A DNA stretch of 30,645 bases. It comes from a virus. Positions within the stretch are counted from its first letter, which is position 1; the number at the start of each line of letters is the position of its first letter. The stretch covers positions 1 through 30,645 of the IMG/VR virus record IMGVR_UViG_3300035701_007228; one strand, 5' to 3'. This document shows positions 1-5,102 of the stretch, in pieces. Below the pieces are notes generated by a model, which was not told the DNA's origin, did no database searches, and was given only the letters and a program-made list of their open reading frames with translations. Both the position numbers and the translations under genes were made by a program.

Positions 1-113
1 CATGGCGGGCCGGATTCCCCACCCGGCTCCCATCATAACATCGTGCGCCCGGAATTGGCAGCCCACCCAACACAATGCTATTTACTAACCCCACGCTGCC
101 ACGTGCCGCCATA
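1..113 (-). repeat. CATGGCGG-bounded intergenic element A
   Basis: This is the first of five intergenic elements that open with CATGGCGG on the plus strand and close with (C)CGCCAT(G), so the two ends can pair. It opens with CATGGCGGGCCGG at position 1 and closes with GCCGCCATA at 105-113, so the last base of the inverted end is changed. It sits 6 bases beyond the stop codon of the neighbouring lipoprotein gene. The left boundary may lie outside the window. The function is unknown. Confidence 0.55.
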
Positions 114-119
114 TCCTTG

Positions 120-455
120 TCATCTTTTCTTGTTAAAATGCAGCCCCTGCACTCCAACTGGTAGTTCCTCCAACTCGAATTCCGTCATGTTTTCCACCAG
201 GGTCAATGGTCGCATTTCCACCGGGCCATCCTCCCTGAGCAAGTGGGTATCGGTATAGGTTTGTCCGGCTTGAAATCTAACGTTGTATCTATACCCTGTC
301 TCATACCCATACGCTGACACGTAAACTACCTGGCCCGGCTCCTTGCTGAGAGTGGACCTGACCATCTCCCCAACTTTGAATTTGGGTGGTGGCCTACTCT
401 CACAACCTGAAACTACGATCCAGATTCCCAGAAACAAAATTACCCATTGTTTCAT
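120..455 (-). CDS. Small putative lipoprotein
   Basis: A 111-residue protein. It begins with a short charged N-terminus, a hydrophobic stretch (residues 4-15) and a lipobox V-S-G-C ending at Cys18, as in bacterial lipoproteins processed by signal peptidase II. The mature part is soluble, beta-rich by composition, and starts with a KFKVGEMV block that could be a small SH3-like barrel (inference). A good ribosome site (AAGGAG) lies just before the ATG. Phages use small lipoproteins for superinfection exclusion or lysis, but nothing here identifies the role. It is flanked by elements A and B. Confidence 0.75.
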   Translation of the reverse strand: MKQWVILFLGIWIVVSGCESRPPPKFKVGEMVRSTLSKEPGQVVYVSAYGYETGYRYNVRFQAGQTYTDTHLLREDGPVEMRPLTLVENMTEFELEELPVGVQGLHFNKKR

Positions 456-481
456 GCATTATCTCCTTATCATAAGGTGAA

Positions 482-632
482 CATGGCGGGCCGGGCTTGA
501 TACCGGCTCCCGCATCTTCAAACGACCACCTTGGCGGTCTCAGTGTTGCCACTACTGTCCTGCCCCTTACAAGACGGTCTATCACGCGGGTCGCTGCCTT
601 GTTGCTGTGTGTCCTTCCACACCGCCGCCATG
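482..632 (-). repeat. CATGGCGG-bounded intergenic element B
   Basis: A 151-bp element running from CATGGCGGGCCGGGC (482) to CCGCCGCCATG (622-632). The terminal eight bases are perfect inverted repeats. It fills the space between the stop of the 636-893 gene (4 bases away) and the ribosome site of the lipoprotein gene. Its left end shares GCCGG-spacer-CCGGCTCCC with element A, but the interior is unrelated. Confidence 0.6.
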
Positions 633-635
633 AGG

Positions 636-893
636 TCACGCAGTTACATTCTTTGTTCCCGTGTAGGCTCCCATGTCCAATTCATTCGCGATCCGCCTCG
701 CCAGGGCGTATACTTTTTCAGGATATCTGCAAAGACCAGAGACCCGGACCTTTACCGCACTACGCTTCAATCCCCGCCCTCCTGATTTTGGTATCCACTG
801 GAAGATACCGACAGAGAAGGTAAACTGATTCCCAAATATTTCTTTCCCCAATGGGGCACAAGATCCTTCAAAATCATGTTTTCCTGCTTCCAT
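636..893 (-). CDS. Hypothetical phage protein
   Basis: An 85-residue soluble protein with no signal peptide or membrane segment. It contains FQWIPKSGGRGLKRS followed by KVRVSG, a compact basic core I do not recognise. The start at 893 was chosen over the upstream ATG at 917 because GAGAGGAAATAAAC directly precedes it and the upstream ATG overlaps element C. It lies between elements C (5') and B (3'). Function unknown. Confidence 0.6.
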   Translation of the reverse strand: MEAGKHDFEGSCAPLGKEIFGNQFTFSVGIFQWIPKSGGRGLKRSAVKVRVSGLCRYPEKVYALARRIANELDMGAYTGTKNVTA

Positions 894-914
894 GTTTATT
901 TCCTCTCGAATTAT

Positions 915-1014
915 CATGGCGGGCCGGGCCGGTCTCGATATTTGGCAAGCCCAGAATTTCGGGTCGATGTTATGCCTTAACTCTGTTTTCCACCGTGGCT
1001 TTCGCCGCCGCCAT
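915..1014 (-). repeat. CATGGCGG-bounded intergenic element C
   Basis: A 100-bp element from CATGGCGGGCCGGGCCGG (915) to CGCCGCCGCCAT (about 1002-1013). It starts one base after the stop codon of the small membrane ORF at 1016 and ends just upstream of the ribosome site of the 636-893 gene. It has the same position relative to genes as elements A, B, D and E. Confidence 0.6.
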
Positions 1015-1015
1015 A

Positions 1016-1232
1016 CTATGGGTTATTGAAATTTGAAAGCCACCAAACCATCAGCCAAGAAAATCCTACACCAAATAGCAACCCGATTCCTGTCCTGACA
1101 TCCGCCCCATAGATAGAATCGAGTGCGAGTAAGACCAAATTAACGGAAATACAGCCAAGGAAGCTGATATGTGTATTTGGTGGCTTTCAAATTTCAATAA
1201 CCCAGGGAGGTAATTTTGTTCTCATTTTCCAT
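1016..1232 (-). pseudogene. Disrupted small membrane-protein gene
   Basis: On the minus strand an open frame ending at TAG (1016-1018) encodes a hydrophobic stretch (SFLGCISVNLVLLALDS, then GIGLLFGVGFSWLMVWWLSN) typical of two membrane helices. It has no usable start codon: a stop lies just upstream. A separate 12-codon ORF with an ATG (1232-1230) stops inside a 29-bp sequence that is an exact inverted copy of the gene's own 3' end. The likeliest reading is a small membrane-protein gene whose 5' part was overwritten by an inverted copy of its 3' end. A rare start codon is the alternative. The stop codon abuts element C, as for the other genes here. Confidence 0.45.
1019..1204. repeat. Perfect 29-bp inverted repeat, 128-bp spacer
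   Basis: Positions 1019-1047 and 1176-1204 are exact reverse complements over 29 bases (TGGGTTATTGAAATTTG... at the left arm). The spacer holds most of the small membrane ORF. The right arm contains the stop that ends the 12-codon ORF beginning at 1232. Confidence 0.9.
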
Positions 1233-1243
1233 ATTTGGTTTTG

Positions 1244-1354
1244 TGCGGAGAGACAGGGTTTTTCCTGTAAATGTTCACCACGTTCGGGGGTTCGCGCTTT
1301 TGTGAACACGGTAATCCTCCCCTACCGCTGCCTTTAACTCGACCACTCTCCGCA
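1244..1354 (-). ncRNA. tRNA-like multibranched structured RNA (candidate)
   Basis: Read on the minus strand, the ends pair as TGCGGAGAG with CTCTCCGCA (9 bp). Inside are a tRNA-like D-arm segment (GTGGTCGAGTTAAAGGC), a hairpin CGGTAG-7 nt loop-TTACCG in the anticodon-arm position, a long arm TGTTCAC/GTGAACA, and a hairpin ACAGG/CCTGT directly before the closing stem. The order matches a class II tRNA cloverleaf (Leu/Ser type). However, the T loop lacks TTC, the D loop lacks GG and there is no encoded CCA. Several wobble pairs form only in the minus-strand RNA, the sense of the surrounding genes. It could be a degenerate tRNA or a novel structured RNA. Confidence 0.5.
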
Positions 1355-1370
1355 TTGACGATTTAAGTAT

Positions 1371-1440
1371 CATGGCGGACCGGATTAGCCGACCGTCTTG
1401 GGTTTGACAATCAATTCGTCCGCGTGACGTCGCCGCCATG
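1371..1440 (-). repeat. CATGGCGG-bounded intergenic element D
   Basis: The shortest copy, 70 bp, from CATGGCGGACCGG (1371) to CGCCGCCATG (1431-1440), with eight-base perfect inverted ends. It starts 12 bases past the stop of the SSB gene and is followed, in gene sense, by the tRNA-like RNA. Confidence 0.6.
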
Positions 1441-1452
1441 ACGATAGCTCAT

Positions 1453-2667
1453 CTACAGCTTCCTACGTCCTCCAGTCCGGTCTCCCGTCTCTTTCTCAGG
1501 CTCGGACCTTGGGGCTGGTCTGATAGGCCGACGGGAAGATTGTGCCTTTCTACGTTCTGTCTCAATCTCATCAGCCTTCTCACCACAGGCATCATACTTT
1601 TCTGTCACACAGTCTTTACAATCCTCAGGGAACTGGTCAATATCGACCCCAAACTCGTGACCTCGCGGACAATCTCCTTCAACCTTACTCGCCTCTTGTG
1701 CAGGCTCTGCCCTACGACCCCTCTGTGGTAGACGCCCCAGGTCTTCCTTCGGCTGTTCCCTCTCAGGAGTGTCCTCCCTCCTTGACCTGGAAGACCGCTC
1801 CTCAGGCTCCTCCGCATTCAGGACCTCAGAATCCCTTCCCCTACCCAGACCCTCGGACTTTGCACTGGCGAAAAAGGCATCGTGAATCTCAGCATAGGAA
1901 GGGACATAAACAATCTCATCCAGGCAATAAACAGAGTCCAAGGTGCCGTCGTCAATATCGTAATCCCGATCCTCAAACGCATAACCAGAATAGCTGGTAT
2001 TAGTTTTGCCCGTCCCTGTCCGCGTAAACTGAATGGTCTTTCCCAACTCCTTTTCTGGTAGAGCGAAATGCACTTCTCCCCCACCTCGCGCCTTGTGGGA
2101 TATAGCCTGAATCTCTTTTTCAAACTGGTAGTGGGATATCGGCCACACCTGAATGCCCTTGTCCTGCTCACCCTTGTCGTAGCACATAATATTGTAAAGA
2201 CAGTATCGAGTGGGACGCAGTGGGGATATCACCTTCTGGTAATACTCCTCTGCCGTAATACCCGGAGGATTGCCCTCCTCAATCATCTGCTGGCGCTTCT
2301 CACAAATGGGACAATCCCCATACAGCCGATGTCCTACATGATACGTAGTCAAGGGACAAACGAAATCTTGATCCGCTGGACCAATGAACCTATGCAGGTA
2401 TCCCTCCCACCGATAATCCGGCTTCCCGGGCTTGACCTTCGGATCTGGATGTAACCCCCGCTTGTCCTTGTCATCCTTCCCTGCTACGTGGGTCATGTAC
2501 GGAATGATGTCCAGCAAGTGCAAGCCCTCTCCCGCCCACCAGGTGAGAATTCCCAGTTCCGGCTTCAGAACCGAGGACGCCCGGCTACCTCCCCGATCCT
2601 TGGTAGCGTAAGACTCCCTGGCCCTGTTCATCAACTCCTCTGCCATGCTCTTGCGATCATACTTCAT
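1453..2667 (-). CDS. Single-stranded DNA-binding protein, T4 gp32-like
   Basis: A 404-residue protein with the layout of phage gp32-type SSBs. An N-terminal segment leads into an aromatic-rich core (ILTWWAGEGLHLLDIIPY). A zinc-binding cluster around residues 105-125 (CPLTTYHVGH...CPICEKR) follows, then a YNIMCYDKGEQ strand and a beta-rich part (HFALPEKELGKTIQFTRTGTGK). The C-terminal 130 residues are a highly charged, low-complexity tail with a second Cys/His patch (CPRGHEF...CKDCVTEKYDAC). It would coat ssDNA at the fork and recruit replication and recombination proteins. The ribosome site AAGGGAG lies upstream, and the start overlaps the preceding membrane-protein gene by 11 bp. The family call is by motif, not alignment. 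Confidence 0.7.
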   Translation of the reverse strand: MKYDRKSMAEELMNRARESYATKDRGGSRASSVLKPELGILTWWAGEGLHLLDIIPYMTHVAGKDDKDKRGLHPDPKVKPGKPDYRWEGYLHRFIGPADQDFVCPLTTYHVGHRLYGDCPICEKRQQMIEEGNPPGITAEEYYQKVISPLRPTRYCLYNIMCYDKGEQDKGIQVWPISHYQFEKEIQAISHKARGGGEVHFALPEKELGKTIQFTRTGTGKTNTSYSGYAFEDRDYDIDDGTLDSVYCLDEIVYVPSYAEIHDAFFASAKSEGLGRGRDSEVLNAEEPEERSSRSRREDTPEREQPKEDLGRLPQRGRRAEPAQEASKVEGDCPRGHEFGVDIDQFPEDCKDCVTEKYDACGEKADEIETERRKAQSSRRPIRPAPRSEPEKETGDRTGGRRKL

Positions 2668-2923
2668 TTTTTCTCCCTTCTTTTCCTTTTAGATTTGTTC
2701 CCACTTCAACACTCTCTTTGCTGGTCCTATCATTCTCGTCCCCTTTTGGTTTCTCCTTTCTGTAAAATTCTTCCCTCACATGGAACCATGAGCGAGCCGC
2801 CCCGAACGAAGCTATTCGGACAAACACGTAGCCCAAGAGCAGAGCAGCCACAATACCTGCCAGGACTTCCAGCAATCGAATTAAAATAGTCCCAAAACAT
2901 ACCACTTCGTTCGGCATTGCCAT
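2657..2923 (-). CDS. Small membrane protein
   Basis: An 88-residue protein with one strong membrane helix (about residues 10-40, LIRLLEVLAGIVAALLLGYVFV). A basic, charged cytoplasmic-type tail follows (REEFYRKEKPKGDENDRTSKES). No family recognised. An AAGGGG ribosome site precedes the ATG at 2923; a second ATG two codons later is also possible. Its end overlaps the SSB start, so the two are probably translated together. Confidence 0.6.
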   Translation of the reverse strand: MAMPNEVVCFGTILIRLLEVLAGIVAALLLGYVFVRIASFGAARSWFHVREEFYRKEKPKGDENDRTSKESVEVGTNLKGKEGRKNEV

Positions 2924-2928
2924 TCCCC

Positions 2929-3153
2929 TTACTTTCCCCGTCGCTTCCAGCCCAACCCTATTGATACCAAACCAACTGCGAGAAGAGAGATTGTGACGGG
3001 CTCAGGTACTTTTGTCGGTCTCGGCTCGGCAGAATGCGTTGGTCGAAGCAACTGTAACGAGATCTGATCATCGGCATAACCTGTAACAGCGCCAAAGGAA
3101 GCCACCAAAACCATGCAACATACAACCAGAAGAACCGTTCCTTTTCTTTTCAT
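2929..3153 (-). CDS. Small secreted protein with PEP-CTERM sorting tail
   Basis: A 74-residue protein with an N-terminal signal peptide (MKRKG, hydrophobic core, likely cleavage after GYA at residue 27). It ends in a tripartite PEP-CTERM signal: VPEP at residues 49-52, a hydrophobic helix (TISLLAVGLVSIGLG) and a basic tail KRRGK. In established systems this tail is recognised by the inner-membrane protease EpsH/exosortase of exopolysaccharide-producing Gram-negative bacteria. Only about 22 residues lie between the two signals. A strong ribosome site AAAGGAGGT precedes the ATG. Finding this in a phage context is unusual and points to an exosortase-bearing host. Confidence 0.75.
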   Translation of the reverse strand: MKRKGTVLLVVCCMVLVASFGAVTGYADDQISLQLLRPTHSAEPRPTKVPEPVTISLLAVGLVSIGLGWKRRGK

Positions 3154-3174
3154 ATTTACCTCCTTTCAAATTAG

Positions 3175-3330
3175 CATGGCGGGCTTACTCGCGGCTTCAC
3201 GGGAGTTACTCTTCCTCCACCGCTTTCGGCCATCTCCCGCTCCTCGAAGTCCCCGAGGCGGGGAAACTTCAGCCTGGGATTTATGGGAGCGCTCGATGAT
3301 GGGTCTTATCTTATGCCCACCGCCGCCATG
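3175..3330 (-). repeat. CATGGCGG-bounded intergenic element E
   Basis: The longest copy, 156 bp, from CATGGCGGGC (3175) to CCGCCGCCATG (3320-3330). It starts 8 bases after the stop of the 3339-3833 gene and ends just before the ribosome site of the PEP-CTERM gene. It contains a GAAGTCCCCGAGGCGGGGAAACTTC inner hairpin. Confidence 0.6.
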
Positions 3331-3338
3331 CTTTACCA

Positions 3339-3833
3339 TCACAACTTCCTCTTCAACCGAGGACTCCCCTCCAATCCCTTAACCTGTTCCTCGTGCCGAG
3401 CTTCCAAAGATAACTCCCTGGCCTTTTCCGGCACATACGGCTTAGCATAATACCCGGCCAGGAATAACTGGGTCAAATTCTCCAAGGACCGCTTCCTCTG
3501 ATCCAGGGCCTTAACCATCGCGTCCAAGACCTTCGCATCAGTAACCATGTCCAGATAGTCACGCTCGGCCTTCTGCACTTCTTCACTCAGAACCACCTGG
3601 CCCTTGACCGCCGACTCCGTAATTTTATCAATTCCATGGCCGTTCGGATCTTTCCGAATGGTATCCTCCACCTCAGCCCTGACGGTGTCCAGACGAACCA
3701 TAGCTAAGTCCCGATTGCTCTGCGCATCAATCGCCTTCATGGCAGCCTTCAGAAACTTAATGGACTGCTCTTCCCATTCCTCATCCAAAGACATCTTATC
3801 GATCTTCAATTCCTTAACAAAATCTCTTTCCAT
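3339..3833 (-). CDS. Coiled-coil phage protein, possible recombination mediator
   Basis: A 164-residue, strongly helical and charged protein. The middle (VRAEVEDTIRKDPNGHGIDKITESAV) and the end (LDAMVKALDQRKRSLENLTQLFLAGYYAKP) match a pattern I associate with small phage proteins next to SSB genes that have been compared with UvsY-type recombination mediators. That functional link is inference. No enzymatic motif is visible. A strong ribosome site (AGGAGGGG) precedes the ATG, with a promoter-like motif just upstream, so the leader would be very short. Confidence 0.55.
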   Translation of the reverse strand: MERDFVKELKIDKMSLDEEWEEQSIKFLKAAMKAIDAQSNRDLAMVRLDTVRAEVEDTIRKDPNGHGIDKITESAVKGQVVLSEEVQKAERDYLDMVTDAKVLDAMVKALDQRKRSLENLTQLFLAGYYAKPYVPEKARELSLEARHEEQVKGLEGSPRLKRKL

Positions 3834-3850
3834 AACCCCCTCCTAATATT

Positions 3851-3868
3851 ATTATAACCCCGTTTCTC
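3851..3868 (-). promoter_or_regulatory. Promoter-like motif P1
   Basis: Minus strand: GAGAAACGGGGTTATAATA. A TATAAT -10 (3851-3856) is immediately preceded by the purine box shared by other intergenic regions here, with no clear -35. It lies over the stop codon of the 3852-4034 gene and 18 bases before the start of the 3339-3833 gene. Confidence 0.5.
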
Positions 3869-4034
3869 CCGTTTTCCCTTCCTCCCTCATAAGTCTAAAC
3901 CTGTAGTTCATCTCGATCTCCCCTATCTCCCCTTCGCGATGGTAGTAGAAAGAGAACAGCCGATTAGCCTCCAGTCGAATCAAAATGTCCTCCCTACTTT
4001 CCGCCGTAGTACATCCAGCCAGGTAAATTTTGAT
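3852..4034 (-). CDS. Small 'KIYLAG' protein with apparent ATC start
   Basis: A 60-residue protein: (M)KIYLAGC..., then RLEANRLFSFYYHREGE, ending KTGETGL. The reading frame has no ATG, GTG or TTG at the expected place. A strong ribosome site (GGGGAGGG) is followed, six bases on, by ATC AAA ATT TAC CTG GCT GGA, so the start appears to be ATC. It resembles the 83-residue protein at 8682-8933 (MRVYLA...NRLLSFFFL), and I regard the two as paralogues. Function unknown. The KIYLAG...SFYY block also recalls the N-terminus of some DpdA-like phage proteins (from memory, uncertain). Confidence 0.5.
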   Translation of the reverse strand: MKIYLAGCTTAESREDILIRLEANRLFSFYYHREGEIGEIEMNYRFRLMREEGKTGETGL

Positions 4035-4063
4035 ATCTTGCCCTCCCCAACCCTTCCTTTAAT

Positions 4064-4160
4064 CCCCCAAGCAAGGGGCCTAATCTCCCCCAGGACGAGT
4101 TATTATTACTCTCCCCTTATAAGTCCCTTACCCTAACCCCTGAACTCGTTAAATGGGGAG
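4064..4160 (-). repeat. CTTATAAG intergenic repeat, copy 1
   Basis: A 97-bp unit. Positions 4093-4145 match copy 2 (about 18815-18867) exactly for over 50 bases, including CCCCTTATAAGTCCC. Short inverted arms ACGAGTT/AACTCGT bracket the centre, and an outer CCCCCAAGCAAGGGG palindrome lies at the left. It fills the gap between the clamp-loader stop and the small KIYLAG gene. Confidence 0.75.
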
Positions 4161-4169
4161 GTTTGGAGT

Positions 4170-5102
4170 TCACTGTGTAACTGCCATATAACAGGATAAC
4201 GACAAACCCGCTTTTCCTACATACATGTAACTTTCACAAAAATACGTTATTGTCTTCGCTGTCCGATCATCCCCTCTATTCAAGAGAACTGAATTCAGAT
4301 ACCCTAAAACTGCGTACCGAATACTTTCTGGCTCTCCAGTCAACCCTTTCAGAATAGTAGACACTTCTGCCCAGGTAGCCCGACCTCCAACCAAAGCCCT
4401 GCACAAATCCAGGACTTTAACGTCATCAACGGTGCAATCTATGATCGCTTGCATTGCTATGTCAGGGTCCACAATATCAATAATCTGATCCAACATGACC
4501 AGGGCTTGACGAGGGGATCCATTACACGAATCGGCAATCTTAATCAAAATCGGGGAATCAATCTCCACCCCTTCCTTCCCACAAACATCTCTTAACAATT
4601 TCATCTGGCTATGACGGGGAAGGGCTGAAACCTCAAACCGGGAACACCGGGTCTTAATAGTCGTAATTAACTTCTCAGGGTCCGTGGTGCAAAGAATAAA
4701 GAACACATGGGACGGAGTATCCTCCAGCAACTTCAGCAGGGCGGCTTGCCCGTCTGGGGTAATTTTGTGACATTCGTCGAGAAGGTAAATCTTTATTCCA
4801 CCCGAGAAAGCTGCGTACTGACAACCTGACCCAATGTCCCGAATAGTATCAATTCCCCTAACATTCGCTGAATTATACTCATAGAAGTCTTGGTCGGGGC
4901 ATTCCAGATGACTCTTCATAATTCGGGCCAAAGTAGTTTTTCCACACCCAGACGGACCCGTAAACAGAAATGATCTCGGCATGTCTTCGAGCTTTCGACC
5001 TAACATCATTCGGAGGGCGTTTACTACCGACTCATTTCCTACCACTTCGTCCCATTCTTTCGGTCTATACTTTAGATGCAGAGCACCTCTTTGCTCAGTC
5101 AT
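4170..5102 (-). CDS. Clamp loader ATPase (T4 gp44 / DnaX-like)
   Basis: A 310-residue AAA+ protein. Walker A is GPSGCGKT at residues 49-56, Walker B LLDECH around 107-112, a sensor-1 region FFILCTTDPEKL follows, then the TRCSRF motif (151-156) that supplies the SRC arginine finger. The N-terminal KYRPKEWDEVVGNESV box is typical of DnaX, RFC and gp44. It would load the sliding clamp encoded at 7655-8764 onto primed DNA for the polymerase next to it. It is shorter than cellular DnaX, with no zinc module and no tau extension. It overlaps the polymerase gene by 8 bases. Confidence 0.9.
   Translation of the reverse strand: MTEQRGALHLKYRPKEWDEVVGNESVVNALRMMLGRKLEDMPRSFLFTGPSGCGKTTLARIMKSHLECPDQDFYEYNSANVRGIDTIRDIGSGCQYAAFSGGIKIYLLDECHKITPDGQAALLKLLEDTPSHVFFILCTTDPEKLITTIKTRCSRFEVSALPRHSQMKLLRDVCGKEGVEIDSPILIKIADSCNGSPRQALVMLDQIIDIVDPDIAMQAIIDCTVDDVKVLDLCRALVGGRATWAEVSTILKGLTGEPESIRYAVLGYLNSVLLNRGDDRTAKTITYFCESYMYVGKAGLSLSCYMAVTQ

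Noticed and set aside
400-639. Minus-strand 79-codon frame across element B
   Set aside because: It runs through element B and into the lipoprotein gene's start. It has no ribosome site and no protein-like composition.
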